A stretch of DNA of 64,000 nucleotides from assembly GCA_009909085.1 (NCBI GenBank), contig JAAANX010000034.1, positions 39,598 to 103,597 of the forward strand, read 5' to 3'. Numbering within the stretch: position 1 is the first letter of the stretch; the number at the start of each line of letters is the position of its first letter. This DNA is from Cyanobacteria bacterium GSL.Bin1. GTDB taxonomy: Bacteria > Cyanobacteriota > Cyanobacteriia > Cyanobacteriales > Rubidibacteraceae. The position numbers were made by a program, and so were the translations under genes. Below, piece by piece: positions 8,837 through 18,831 of the stretch. The notes under the pieces are model-generated. The model was not told the DNA's origin and did not search any database. It saw only the letters and a list, made by a program, of their open reading frames with translations.

Positions 8837-11800
8837 ATGACTTGTCAGCAACTGATTGATCGGATTGCCACGTTGAGTCAAAACTTTGGTAATTCTCCTG
8901 CTTTGGAAGCCTTGCATCAGCAAACAGAAAAAGGCGTTCTCCCCACGGTAAAGCAACTGCAAGCTTCACTTCAGGAAGATTTACAACAACGTCAACGGTT
9001 ATCTGCTCAAATTCAAACCCTCACTCGCCAACTTAGTTTCTATCTCCAATGGGAAGACCAACCAACAGTTTCTCTCCCTTCCTTCGATGAAACTCAAGAC
9101 ACATTAGAAGTGGTTGCCGAAGCCCCTCTGCCAGAGCCAAAGAGCACTCAAGGGAAACTCAACTCAAGGGTTAGTCATCAGCAAGGAACAGAAGTGGATT
9201 ACCAACGCTATCAGAACTTATTTCAGTTGGCTCCCGATGGCTATTTAACCACTGATGCTCAGGGACAAGTCCTAGAAGCTAATTTGACAGCTGGTGACCT
9301 ACTGGGAGTGGACAGACAAGAACTGGTTGGACAATCTCTGCTCACGTTTCTGACGGGCGCTGACGAGAAAGAGCAGCTGCTACAAGCCATGCAGACAATT
9401 GCTGAGCAAGAAAAGAGTGTGGAAAAGTGCGAAGCCAGGATCTCTCCTCAACAAGGAAGCCCTTTTTTTGCCGCTTTGCGCTTGAGCTTGATCCAAGGAA
9501 GTGCTGGGGAAGCCCTGCAGTTTGGCTGCTTGTTACAAGATATTAGTGAACAGCAGCAAATTTATCAGGCGCTCACTGCCGGTGAAAAGAAATGGCGTGC
9601 TTTATTTGATCAAAGTTTTCAAATTATTGCCCTGTTAGATGAAACAGGAAAAGTAATTGATTTGAATCAAACAGCTTTGGAATTAGTGCAGAGTCATCTT
9701 CCCCAGATTAGGCATCATCATTTTTCAGAAATTCCTTGGTGGCGATCAGAAGCTGATCGCGCGCAAATCAAACAGTCGATTAAGCTAGCCCAAATTGGTG
9801 GGATGGTGCGCTATGAAGCACAATTACTCTCAGACAGTGGGGAGCTAGTTCCCATCGATTTATCTTTAAAACCGGTCCGGGATGAAGCCGGTCAAGTCGT
9901 CCTTTTAATTGCAGAAGGTCGCGATTTGCGCGATCGCGTTCAGAAAGAAGCGGAACGATATCGAGAAAAAGAAATTTCGGACTCGATTCTTAAAAGTTTG
10001 CCCGGTGTCTTCTACATGATTGAAAAAAATGGTCCTTGTGTCCGCTGGAATCAGGAACTGGAAAAGATTACCGGCTATAACACCGAGGAAATTAGTGCAA
10101 TTGATCCCCTCCAATTCTTTATCGAATCGGATCGCGCTCATGTAGAAGATAAAATCCAAGAAGCCTTGAGCCACGGTAAATCAACTACAGAAGCAACATT
10201 TCTCAACCAACAAGGCACAATTGCCACATGTTATTTAAGTCATGTCTGTGTCAATCTGGAGGAAGAGCAAGGATATGTGGTGGGCGTTGGGATTAATATC
10301 ACAGAGACCAACCCCATGAAAAATGAACATCAAAAACTCGCGGCGCTGGTCGAGAATAGTAAAGATTTCATTAGCCTCACGAGTTTAGAGGGAGAAGTGG
10401 AATTCCTCAACCCGGGCGGTCAACGGTTATTGGGAGTTGATGGCGTCGAAAGGCTTTCTCTATCGCTAAAAGACTGTTTTTTAACCAATAGTGAGGAGCA
10501 ATTTGATCAAAAAATTTTTCCCAGTATTTTCAAAACCGGTCAGTGGTCGGGAGAACTTGCGGTTCGGAATCACCAAACTGGAGCAGTTCTACCCGTTTTA
10601 GCCAATATTTTTGTTGTTCGAGACCTTACCACCTCAACGCCGATTAATTTAGGGGTGATCACTCGCAATATTAGTCATCGTAAGCAAACTGAAATCGCCC
10701 TTAAAACTAGCGAACAACGTTTTCGCAGTATTTTTGAACAAGCTGCCGTTGGGATTGCCTTATTGGATCTTGCCGGTCGCTTTCAACGGGTTAATCAGCG
10801 AGGTTGTGAGATTTTAGGCTACTCTCAAAAGGAATTAGTCACTCGTACCTATCATGATTTAATTGCTATAGAACAAATTGCAACAGATGATAGTCAGATT
10901 CGGGAGTTATTACGAGGAGAAAGAGATTGCTTTTGTCAAGCACAACATTACCACCGTAAGGATAATAGTTGGGTCTGGGTTAGCTTAACGATGTCTTTGC
11001 TGCGGGATTTAGAAGGAAAACCGCAATCACTCGTGGCGATTTTAGAAGATATCAGCGATCACAAAGAAACTGAAGCGGCATGGCAACAGAGTGAGCAAGC
11101 CTACCGCTCTCTAGTCGATGGGATCCGAGAAGTAATCTTTCGGGTAAATACTAATGGTCTCTGGTGCTTTTTAAATCCAGCTTGGACAGAAATTACCGGC
11201 TACCGAATTTCTGAAACGATTGGACAGCCTTTTCTCAACTACATCTATTTTGAAGATTTGGCTTACCATCAAAAGCAATTTCAAAAATTGCTCAACAATC
11301 CGGATTATCATTGTCGTTATGAAATCCGCTATCAAACGCAAGCCGGCGGTTTTTGTTGGATGGAGGTAACCGCTCGCGTAACTAGGAATGAAAATGGCAT
11401 CATTACCGGTATTACAGGAACGCTCAATGAAGTTACAGAACGTCGCCAAGCTGAAGATCAACTGCGAGCTGTGATTAATACTGTCCCCGGATTAGTTTCT
11501 TGGGTGAGTCGAGATGGATATTATTTGGGTGTCAATGAGCAATTGGCCAATACCCTCAATTTAGAACCAGAAGACTTTCTTGGGAAAGAAATTGGCTTTT
11601 TGAATACCAATTCTTCTTTTGTCCGCTTTATGTACGAATTTCTGGCGAGTGAAGAGATTGAAACCAGCCAAGTTTTAGAAAATACGATCAAAAATGGGGA
11701 AACTCGCAGCTTCTTGGTGGCAGCGCAAAAATATCGCCAAGCCAGTGCAGCGGTTTTGATTGGGATTGATATTACTGAACGTAAGCAAGCTGAGTTGGCA

Positions 11801-13711
11801 TTGCAAGAAAGCGAAAATCAGTTCCGTCAACTGGCAGAAAATATTGAGCAAGTGTTTTGGATGGTTGATTTAGCCCGGCAGAGTTTTATTTATATCTCTC
11901 CGGCTTATGAATCGACTTGGGGACGAAGTTTGCAGAGTGCTTATGACTCTCCTACGGACTGGTTACAATCTGTCCACCCTGAAGATTACCAGCATGTGCT
12001 CGATTCCTCTCGCAAACAGATTCGCGGTGAGTACAATGAGGAGTACCGAATTATTCGTCCGAATGGAGAGATGCGGTGGATTCATGACCGCGCCTTTCCG
12101 GTACGGAACGATCAAGGAAAAGTTTATCGGATTGCCGGAATTGCTGAAGATATTACAGAACGGAAACAAGCGAAAGAAGCACTACAAAAACGCGAACGCT
12201 ATTTAAAAGCGTTAGTCGGTGTGCAACGTCGTCTTCTCGCTTCAACCGTTGATCAAGCCTTATATCAGGAAGTATTGGGTATTTTAGGCGAAGCCTGTGC
12301 AGCGAATCGCATTTATGTCTATGAAAACTTTGTGGATGAACAAGGGCGGTTGCGGGGACGGAAATGTGCGCAATGGTATTCTGATCGTATTTATTATCCC
12401 AAGTTTGATGAGCAACTCTACTTCTGCTACGAAAACTTAGGCTCTGAATGTTATCAGAAGTTACAACAAGGAGAATTTTTACAAAAAACGGTTACGGATT
12501 TACCACCGGCTACACAAGCCTTTTTCCGGGAGCAAAATATTATTTCGTTTCTCATGTTGCCACTAATGGTCAATGGTGAATTTTTTGGCGTTATTGGCTT
12601 TGATAATTATGAAATTGCACGAAATTGGGGACGTTTAGAAGTTGGCTTATTAAGTTCGGCAGCAGCAGCGATCGCGCTGGCTAAAGAAAAACAACTCACT
12701 CAAGAAACGCTCCAGCAACAACTCACTGCCATTGAAACCACCACCGACGGCATTATGATTATTCAGGCTGGGGGGAAACTCCACTATGTGAATCCGGCTT
12801 ACTGCAAAATGCTTGGGTATGACGCTCCTGAAACCCTCGTCAACACTCAATGGCGCGATCATCATCCCTTAGAAGAATTATCCCGAATCAACGAAGAAAT
12901 TTTTCCTCAACTGCAACGTCACGGTTGTTGGAGTGGAGAAATCTACGCCCAGCGTCGAGATGGAAGCACCTTTATCCAAGAACTATCGATGAATTTAATC
13001 CGCAATGGCGAGATTGTTGGGGTTTGTCGAGATATCAGCGAACGAAAAGAAGGAGAAGAACAACTGCAAGCCTCTCTCGAGGAAAAAGACCTCTTGTTAA
13101 AAGAAGTCCATCACCGAGTCAAAAATAATCTCCAAGTCATTTCCAGTATTTTTTCTTTACAATCCCAAACAATAGAAGATGAACAAGCCCTTGCCATCTT
13201 GGAAGAAAGCCAAAACCGGATTAGTTCCATGGCCCTCATCCACGAAAAACTCTATCAAGCAACAAACTTAGCCAATATTGACTTTGCAGAATACATTCGC
13301 GATCTCATCTATCATCTCCTTGCGTCTTACAACATTAATCCCGATTGGGTACAAACGGAAATGAACATCCAATCCATCCAACTGAACCTTGATAGTGCTA
13401 TTCCTTGTGGACTCCTAATTAACGAGCTCGTTTCTAACTCACTCAAGCATGGCTTTACTAATCAACATCAAGGTAAAATTTACATTTTCTTAGGCGTTAT
13501 TGATGAAGCTCAAGAAATGATTAGCTTAAAAGTTGAAGATGATGGTGTGGGCTTACCAGAAGGATTTAATCCTGAAAAAAATAGCTCTCTGGGGGTTTCT
13601 TTAATTACTTCTCTCACTCAACAGTTACGTGGTACTCTAAAGTTTCAGAATAACCCTGGGGCAAGTTTTGAAATTACTTTTCCCAAACCCATTGAACGGA
13701 AACGATTTTAA
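8837..13711 (+). CDS. Multi-PAS/GAF hybrid-less sensor histidine kinase (HisKA_2)
   Basis: A very large cytoplasmic sensor of about 1,624 residues without transmembrane segments. After a coiled N terminus I count about eight PAS domains (beginning near LFQLAPDGYL, LFDQSFQIIA, ILKSLPGVFY, LVENSKDFIS, IFEQAAVGIA, LVDGIREVIF, VINTVPGLVS and LAENIEQVFW). A GAF domain (LLASTVDQALYQEVLGI) and a ninth PAS (TTDGIMIIQ) follow. The transmitter is HisKA_2 type, with phospho-acceptor His in LLKEVHHRVKNNLQVISSI and an HATPase with N-box NELVSNSLKHGF and G-box EDDGVGLP. The ATG MTCQQL is preferred over an upstream GTG, which would overlap hli. A CheY-like receiver starts three bases after the stop and is the obvious partner. 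No haem or flavin ligand can be identified by eye. Confidence 0.92.
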   Translation: MTCQQLIDRIATLSQNFGNSPALEALHQQTEKGVLPTVKQLQASLQEDLQQRQRLSAQIQTLTRQLSFYLQWEDQPTVSLPSFDETQDTLEVVAEAPLPEPKSTQGKLNSRVSHQQGTEVDYQRYQNLFQLAPDGYLTTDAQGQVLEANLTAGDLLGVDRQELVGQSLLTFLTGADEKEQLLQAMQTIAEQEKSVEKCEARISPQQGSPFFAALRLSLIQGSAGEALQFGCLLQDISEQQQIYQALTAGEKKWRALFDQSFQIIALLDETGKVIDLNQTALELVQSHLPQIRHHHFSEIPWWRSEADRAQIKQSIKLAQIGGMVRYEAQLLSDSGELVPIDLSLKPVRDEAGQVVLLIAEGRDLRDRVQKEAERYREKEISDSILKSLPGVFYMIEKNGPCVRWNQELEKITGYNTEEISAIDPLQFFIESDRAHVEDKIQEALSHGKSTTEATFLNQQGTIATCYLSHVCVNLEEEQGYVVGVGINITETNPMKNEHQKLAALVENSKDFISLTSLEGEVEFLNPGGQRLLGVDGVERLSLSLKDCFLTNSEEQFDQKIFPSIFKTGQWSGELAVRNHQTGAVLPVLANIFVVRDLTTSTPINLGVITRNISHRKQTEIALKTSEQRFRSIFEQAAVGIALLDLAGRFQRVNQRGCEILGYSQKELVTRTYHDLIAIEQIATDDSQIRELLRGERDCFCQAQHYHRKDNSWVWVSLTMSLLRDLEGKPQSLVAILEDISDHKETEAAWQQSEQAYRSLVDGIREVIFRVNTNGLWCFLNPAWTEITGYRISETIGQPFLNYIYFEDLAYHQKQFQKLLNNPDYHCRYEIRYQTQAGGFCWMEVTARVTRNENGIITGITGTLNEVTERRQAEDQLRAVINTVPGLVSWVSRDGYYLGVNEQLANTLNLEPEDFLGKEIGFLNTNSSFVRFMYEFLASEEIETSQVLENTIKNGETRSFLVAAQKYRQASAAVLIGIDITERKQAELALQESENQFRQLAENIEQVFWMVDLARQSFIYISPAYESTWGRSLQSAYDSPTDWLQSVHPEDYQHVLDSSRKQIRGEYNEEYRIIRPNGEMRWIHDRAFPVRNDQGKVYRIAGIAEDITERKQAKEALQKRERYLKALVGVQRRLLASTVDQALYQEVLGILGEACAANRIYVYENFVDEQGRLRGRKCAQWYSDRIYYPKFDEQLYFCYENLGSECYQKLQQGEFLQKTVTDLPPATQAFFREQNIISFLMLPLMVNGEFFGVIGFDNYEIARNWGRLEVGLLSSAAAAIALAKEKQLTQETLQQQLTAIETTTDGIMIIQAGGKLHYVNPAYCKMLGYDAPETLVNTQWRDHHPLEELSRINEEIFPQLQRHGCWSGEIYAQRRDGSTFIQELSMNLIRNGEIVGVCRDISERKEGEEQLQASLEEKDLLLKEVHHRVKNNLQVISSIFSLQSQTIEDEQALAILEESQNRISSMALIHEKLYQATNLANIDFAEYIRDLIYHLLASYNINPDWVQTEMNIQSIQLNLDSAIPCGLLINELVSNSLKHGFTNQHQGKIYIFLGVIDEAQEMISLKVEDDGVGLPEGFNPEKNSSLGVSLITSLTQQLRGTLKFQNNPGASFEITFPKPIERKRF

Positions 13712-13714
13712 ACT

Positions 13715-14095
13715 ATGTCAGCCAATAAAATTTTAATTGTCGAAGATGAAGCCGTAGTCTCCCTTGATGTTTCTAGGCGTCTAGAAAAAATGGGCTACGA
13801 AGTGATGGGTCGTATTGCTTCTGGCGAAGAAGCGCTTGAGTTAATTGAAAAAGAACGTCCTGATTTGGTTTTAATGGATATTAACTTGCAAGGAGAAATG
13901 GATGGCATTGAAACGGCAACTAAACTTTATAAAGAATATAATTTACCTGTTATTTATCTAACGGCTTATGCTGGAGAAAGTACCCTCGAGCGAGCGAAAG
14001 AAAGTAAACCTTATGGCTATATTCTCAAACCCTTTAAAGAAAGAGAACTGCACGCCGCGATCGAGATTGCCATTTCTCGCCATAAAACCGAATAA
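13715..14095 (+). CDS. CheY-like single-domain response regulator
   Basis: A 126-residue receiver with the acidic pocket (VEDEA), the phospho-acceptor Asp in LVLMDINLQG, Thr in YLTAYA and Lys in ILKPF. There is no output domain. It lies three bases after the multi-PAS kinase, so the two are almost certainly co-translated and form a two-component pair. HisKA_2 kinases are commonly paired with such stand-alone receivers. The downstream target is not in this window. Confidence 0.92.
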   Translation: MSANKILIVEDEAVVSLDVSRRLEKMGYEVMGRIASGEEALELIEKERPDLVLMDINLQGEMDGIETATKLYKEYNLPVIYLTAYAGESTLERAKESKPYGYILKPFKERELHAAIEIAISRHKTE

Positions 14096-14184
14096 TTAAT
14101 TTGAAGTTTAGTGCATCGTTATTGATGGCTACACAAGTAAAGAATACATCACTTAGAGCGTAGCCCGGGCAAAGTATAACAAAG

Positions 14185-15243
14185 ATGGAATTGAAAACAA
14201 CGCTCCAAAGCCAAACTGTTCAGAATCGAATTCGAGAAGTCGGAATTAACCCCAACCACTGGTATCCGGTAAGATGGGCAGAGCAATTAAAGGTCGGTAC
14301 GGTACACCAGGTTACAATCTGGTATCAAAATATTGCTATTTACCGAGATCACGAAGGCAACGTTCATGCCCTTGCTGATGCTTGTCCTCACAAAGGCGTT
14401 GCCCTTCATAAAGGAGAAGTGAAAGAGAATCGTCTAGTTTGTCCCTATCACGGCTGGGAATTTAATAGTCAGGGCGAATGCGTAAAAATTCCTTATTTCT
14501 CCGACGAACAAAAATTACCTCGAGCTTGCGCTCGCAGTTACCCGATTCAAGAAAAATATGACTTGATTTGGGTTTTCCCAGGTGACCCTAAGTTGGCCAA
14601 TGAGCAGCCGATTTTACAGATTCCCGAATTTGAAAATCGGCAATGGTTACGAGTCCCTGTAACAGCTCACTTTAATGCTCATTTTTCCATGTGTAACGAA
14701 AACACAATAGATGTTTTCCATGGGTATCTTCATCAAAACTTGCAAGGCTGGTTTAACCCAGAACTGATCAATCTCAAAGAGACAGAACACAGTGTTTGCG
14801 CTCAATATAATGTTTCCTATCAGGGAGTAATGGCGAAGTTTTTAGGACTCACCGATCGCGCTGATGAAGTCACTACTCTTCCCATTACAATTGAATATCG
14901 CTATCCTCACTACGCCACCAATTTAGAAGGTATTTCCTCACTCTACTTAATGCGTTTACCGGTGAGTAAAACAGAAAGCCGCTCCTTTGCCTATTTCTTC
15001 TTTAATCTGGGACTCCCGCAATGGCTTTTAAACCTAATCCGTCCGCTTTTAGTTTGGGGCTTACAAAGATTCGTATTGCATCGCTTTCTCGCTCAAGACA
15101 TTGAAATGGTTGAAAGTGAACAAGAAACTTATCTTAAAAATCCCCAGCGTCAATGTGTGGAAGTGAACCCAGCTATCTTTGCGATCCAGCGACTGATTCT
15201 CAAGCAATCTGATCAAAGCAATGGTCAACAGTCTTCTCAATAA
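14185..15243 (+). CDS. Rieske-type mononuclear iron oxygenase (PaO/ring-hydroxylating family)
   Basis: A 352-residue oxygenase. The N-terminal Rieske [2Fe-2S] domain has both ligand pairs: CPHKG and CPYHGW. The catalytic domain shows the mononuclear iron motif in NTIDVFHGYLHQ (Asp plus two His). The C terminus has hydrophobic helices (YFFFNLGLPQWLLNLIRPLLVWG), as in membrane-associated pheophorbide a oxygenase/Tic55-like and cyanobacterial ring-hydroxylating proteins. The substrate is unknown; a pigment, aromatic or lipid substrate are all possible. No dedicated reductase is adjacent, so ferredoxin is the probable electron donor. Confidence 0.85.
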   Translation: MELKTTLQSQTVQNRIREVGINPNHWYPVRWAEQLKVGTVHQVTIWYQNIAIYRDHEGNVHALADACPHKGVALHKGEVKENRLVCPYHGWEFNSQGECVKIPYFSDEQKLPRACARSYPIQEKYDLIWVFPGDPKLANEQPILQIPEFENRQWLRVPVTAHFNAHFSMCNENTIDVFHGYLHQNLQGWFNPELINLKETEHSVCAQYNVSYQGVMAKFLGLTDRADEVTTLPITIEYRYPHYATNLEGISSLYLMRLPVSKTESRSFAYFFFNLGLPQWLLNLIRPLLVWGLQRFVLHRFLAQDIEMVESEQETYLKNPQRQCVEVNPAIFAIQRLILKQSDQSNGQQSSQ

Positions 15244-15415
15244 GTCGCCATTAACATTGCAGACGAATCGCTTTTTGGGGAGTAGGGTATCATCGGAGGA
15301 TTGGCAACAAGGGATGAGCAAAGAGCGAGTGGATCACGATTGACTCGAAATTTCCGATGATGCTTAAATTGGAGCAAAAGGAATAGCTAGCTCAAAGCGC
15401 TCAAAAACCAATTTT

Positions 15416-16261
15416 ATGCTCACTTCCACCCAAGAACTTTTAGAGGCAGCCCAAAAACATTCCTACGCGATTGGCGCTTTCAATTTGTATAATCTTGAAG
15501 GAGCAAAAGCGGTGGTTAATGCTGCCGAAGCAGAAAATAGCCCAGCGATGCTCCAAATTCTGCCTCATGTCCTAGATTACGGCGGTTCTCCCTTAATGGC
15601 GCTGTTTTTAGAAGCAGCCGACTCAGCTAAAGTCCCGATGTCAGTTCACTTAGATCATTGCAGCGATCGCGCTGTGATCGGAACGGCTTTAGAAGCCGGC
15701 CTGCAATCGGTTTTAGCTGATGGTTCCTCTCTCCCTTTTCAAGAAAACCTTGCTTTCACCCGCTCCATGACGGAGTTAGCCCACGCTAAAGGGGCAACGG
15801 TGGAAGCAGAAGTCGGTCGAATTAGCGGCACAGAAGACGGAATGACGGTTGCCCAAAAAGAAGCTAAAATGACCGACCCCCAGGAAGCAAAGGCATTTGT
15901 GGCTGAATCGGGAGTCGATTTTCTCGCGGTTACCATCGGTAATGTTCACGGTCAGTATCACGGCGAACCCCAATTAGATTTTGATCGCCTCGCTAAGATT
16001 CGTCAGCAACTCCAGATTCCCTTAGTGTTGCACGGTGCTTCTGGTTTACCGGTGGCAATGATTCAACAGTCTATTGAATTAGGAGTCTGCAAGTTTAATG
16101 TCAATAGCGAAGTGCGAAAAACCTATCTCCAGTTTTGGCAGGAGTACGGGCAAACGGAAGCTAAAAGCGATCTCTTAGATTGCCAAAAAGCCGTGACGGC
16201 AGCGATGCAAGCGGTGATTGCCGAAAAGATGAGGTTGTTTGGTAGTGCGGGTAAAGCTTAA
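15416..16261 (+). CDS. Class II fructose/tagatose-bisphosphate aldolase-family protein
   Basis: A 281-residue zinc-dependent aldolase of the FbaA/KbaY/GatY family, which cleaves or forms ketose 1,6-bisphosphates from dihydroxyacetone phosphate and an aldehyde. Zinc ligands are visible in HLDHCSD, TIGNVHGQYH and LVLHGASGLP, with the EAEVGRISGTEDG segment typical of the family. It is much shorter than the usual cyanobacterial Calvin-cycle enzyme (about 360 residues) and closer in size to KbaY/GatY. I therefore do not name it fbaA; the sugar specificity is open. Confidence 0.85.
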   Translation: MLTSTQELLEAAQKHSYAIGAFNLYNLEGAKAVVNAAEAENSPAMLQILPHVLDYGGSPLMALFLEAADSAKVPMSVHLDHCSDRAVIGTALEAGLQSVLADGSSLPFQENLAFTRSMTELAHAKGATVEAEVGRISGTEDGMTVAQKEAKMTDPQEAKAFVAESGVDFLAVTIGNVHGQYHGEPQLDFDRLAKIRQQLQIPLVLHGASGLPVAMIQQSIELGVCKFNVNSEVRKTYLQFWQEYGQTEAKSDLLDCQKAVTAAMQAVIAEKMRLFGSAGKA

Positions 16262-16272
16262 AGTGATGCGCT

Positions 16273-16440
16273 CTACCAAATTGACGAGGAGACGTGAACT
16301 GACCAACCTTTGATTATTGTATTGTTCCCTTGCTCAGCTAAAAGAATGATTTCTGCTCTGAGAGTAATGCCTTGTATGATTGGAAAGGGAACAAAGTGAC
16401 GTAACAAACAGTGCAAACGTTGCCGCTCCCACGGCAGGAG
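16273..16440 (-). pseudogene. Decayed transposase fragment (IS630-like N-terminal region)
   Basis: On the minus strand a 56-codon open stretch with no start reads LLPWERQRLHCLL, then VPFPIIQGITLRAEIILLAEQGNN, and ends at TAG. The R-A-x-I-I-L-L-A-x-Q-G-x-N pattern is typical of the helix-turn-helix start of IS630-type and related transposases. Nothing of a catalytic domain remains. It lies exactly at the border between the aldolase gene and the accessory block. The rest of this 374-bp gap holds the first regulon box and the promoter of the FHA gene. Confidence 0.4.
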
Positions 16441-16461
16441 TAATTATTACTGACGAAAAGG

Positions 16462-16478
16462 TACGGTTTTACGTAAAT
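16462..16478 (+). promoter_or_regulatory. Regulon box 1 (TACGGTTTTACGTAAAT)
   Basis: First of six copies. The core TTTACGTAAA is a perfect 10-bp palindrome with a fixed CGG flank on one side, giving it a direction. It points to the FHA gene, whose start is 157 bp away, and an A-rich stretch precedes it. Confidence 0.75.
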
Positions 16479-16635
16479 AAGTTTGAGTTAATTTGTCCAA
16501 TTTAGCTAAGGGAAAATTATAGGATCAGAGTTAATCACGTTCAACACTCCCCTCCTCATTTGAATGTTCAACTGACAGTCATCCTTTGTAGCAACTTTAC
16601 ATGACATGAGAAATTACTCCTAATTCATATGTAAG

Positions 16636-18831
16636 ATGGCCTCTAAAGCAGACAAACTTGAGCAAACACTTCGTGATCTCCGAACTTTTTTGGAAAAAAC
16701 TGGATTGAGTGAGCCATTAGATAGTGTGGTTCGAGAACTAACTGAGATCGAACACTATCTTGCTAAGAGAAAGGTGACAATGCAAATTGTTAGCCAAGAT
16801 CTAAGCTTAGCTGAAGTTTTATATAACGTCGTCAGTACCGATCAAACTCTGACTAGTGCTTGTCAAATTAATTATAGTCATCTACCGGATGTTCCACAGC
16901 GGATTGAACCTGAATACAAAGGATATTTAAGTTTACGTCAATTTTTATCGGAAGAGGGAACTGAAAGTTGGCAACGATATGAGTTACTTGCAACTCAAGA
17001 ATATCAAATTGGTAGAGATGAAAACTGCGCGATCGCGCTGCCAGCCAGCCATTATCGAGGTATTTCTCAACACCACGCCACCATCCGCTTTGTTGGCGAA
17101 AAAGAGGGGGAGGGGATTTGGGAATTATGTGACTTTAATAGTCGCAATGGCACATTTATTAATGGTCAACCAATTAAAGGATCTCAACAAATTGTTTCCG
17201 GAGATAAAATTCACCTAGGCTTCCCAGAATCAAAACCTCAAATTGCAGAATTTTCCTTTGATAGTTATTTTGAAGTTCCTGACTACAGTGCCTCTCCCCT
17301 CTATTGGGAATGTATAAACTGTGATTTTTTAGTAATGGTGGTTAATTCTTGTCAACCGCTGACTTCAGAAGAAGAAAATTTTCTGCAAAAACTAGATAGC
17401 ACTCTCATTCATAAACCGCTAATTGTTGCTGATATTCCTTCACCGAATGATTCTGAAGAAGAAAAATTATCCTCCGAGCACTCGAGCCGCTTACAAAATT
17501 GGCTTGACCAACAAACCTTACAAAAAGAATTTGAACTGATTACAGTTTGTCTTCAACTCTTCTATGAGCAAGACACAAATCAGTCAGAGAATAACCCCGA
17601 TTTTGACCAGTTACCGAAATCCTTAAAAAAAGCACAAGCTAATTTTTTTAAGTCTTTAGAAAATTTCGTCAAACGCCAGCCTGAAAATATCTTAGCTCAG
17701 CGCTTATCTAAATTGACACTTCCTTTATTAGAACCAATTGATCAAGCCCTTTCCAAGCAAGAAGAAAAATTGGATACAAAATTAGAGCAAGTTCAATCTA
17801 AGTTAGAAGGAATTGCCACTGTTAACTTGAAAGAAATGGGAAAAAAAGTGATCACGGAAGTAAATGAAGATAAAGATCGTTTCTTTAAACAAGTGAAGAT
17901 AGATTTTACGCGCTCTAAAGAGCAGTTACTATTTCTTCCCCATAAAGATAGTGTTAGTTACCAGCTTCATACAATCGTTCAAGAGCTAGATTCAATTATT
18001 TTGAAGAAAGAAGGGATGTGTTACATCCAACTTAGTACACCAGAATCAGCAGAAAGCCGAGAAATTAACCAGAAACTGCTGAAATTTATTTGTCAGGAAC
18101 TGAGGCGTTGGGCTTATGCCGAATGGGAAAAAATCCTTAATACCTACGGCAATGGCGGATTAAAAGGGTTATATGATCGGTCTCATCAAAACCTCAATAT
18201 TTTTCCGAATCTCTTACCTGAATCTCCTTTCCCATCTACCCCAGAAATTGATATCGAAAATATTTTAATGGGGTCATTTATGGAACATGAATGTGATAGT
18301 CATTATAAGCAAGTTTCTTTTGCTGGTTACCTGATGAAACAACTGAGAAGTAATTTGATGCAAATTATGATGATGGTGACAATGGGATCAGCATTCATTG
18401 GCTTGGGTTTAGGCAGACAAGAAATTTCTGATTTTGTTGGAAAACACTTTACTGCTTTCCCACCTCTGTTTGGTGTAGTGATTGCTCTGATTTACTGGTT
18501 TTTCTCGGATCAGTATAATCAAGAACAAAAACTAAAAATACAAGAAACTACTGAAAAATTAAAAAATAAGTTACTGAGTTACTATCAATCCTTGCTGAAA
18601 AGTCTGTTAGATAAAATTTTTCAAGAACTCACCCTAAAGCTTGAAGAAGAAGAGCGCTCTTTCCGAGATGCTTTAAAGCTAGTTAACGAAACTTATGAAC
18701 AAAAAATTTTAGAAAAAGAAAAAGAGCAAAATCAATATAAAGCTCAAATGGAAGAATTAAAGACTCAGCAAAACGAGTTGAAAAAGCAAAAGGAACACTA
18801 TCTTAAGCTTAGCAAGGCTCTTCACATCTAG
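16636..18831 (+). CDS. FHA-domain membrane protein with a dynamin-like, probably GTPase-dead body
   Basis: A 731-residue protein. An FHA phosphothreonine-binding domain (about residues 115-205) is intact: QIGRDENCAI, ISQHHATIRF, DFNSRNGTFING. The region after it (CDFLVMVVNSCQPLTSEEENFLQKL then KPLIVADIPSP) resembles the G3-G4 part of bacterial dynamin-like GTPases. There is no P-loop, and the NKxD position reads ADIP. A long helical stalk follows, then two hydrophobic segments (about residues 572-592 and 604-621) and a Glu/Lys-rich coiled-coil tail, also dynamin-like. I therefore infer a membrane-remodelling or scaffold protein that reads phosphorylated partners, not an active GTPase. It carries regulon box 1. 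The FHA call is secure; the dynamin link is inference. Confidence 0.8.
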   Translation: MASKADKLEQTLRDLRTFLEKTGLSEPLDSVVRELTEIEHYLAKRKVTMQIVSQDLSLAEVLYNVVSTDQTLTSACQINYSHLPDVPQRIEPEYKGYLSLRQFLSEEGTESWQRYELLATQEYQIGRDENCAIALPASHYRGISQHHATIRFVGEKEGEGIWELCDFNSRNGTFINGQPIKGSQQIVSGDKIHLGFPESKPQIAEFSFDSYFEVPDYSASPLYWECINCDFLVMVVNSCQPLTSEEENFLQKLDSTLIHKPLIVADIPSPNDSEEEKLSSEHSSRLQNWLDQQTLQKEFELITVCLQLFYEQDTNQSENNPDFDQLPKSLKKAQANFFKSLENFVKRQPENILAQRLSKLTLPLLEPIDQALSKQEEKLDTKLEQVQSKLEGIATVNLKEMGKKVITEVNEDKDRFFKQVKIDFTRSKEQLLFLPHKDSVSYQLHTIVQELDSIILKKEGMCYIQLSTPESAESREINQKLLKFICQELRRWAYAEWEKILNTYGNGGLKGLYDRSHQNLNIFPNLLPESPFPSTPEIDIENILMGSFMEHECDSHYKQVSFAGYLMKQLRSNLMQIMMMVTMGSAFIGLGLGRQEISDFVGKHFTAFPPLFGVVIALIYWFFSDQYNQEQKLKIQETTEKLKNKLLSYYQSLLKSLLDKIFQELTLKLEEEERSFRDALKLVNETYEQKILEKEKEQNQYKAQMEELKTQQNELKKQKEHYLKLSKALHI

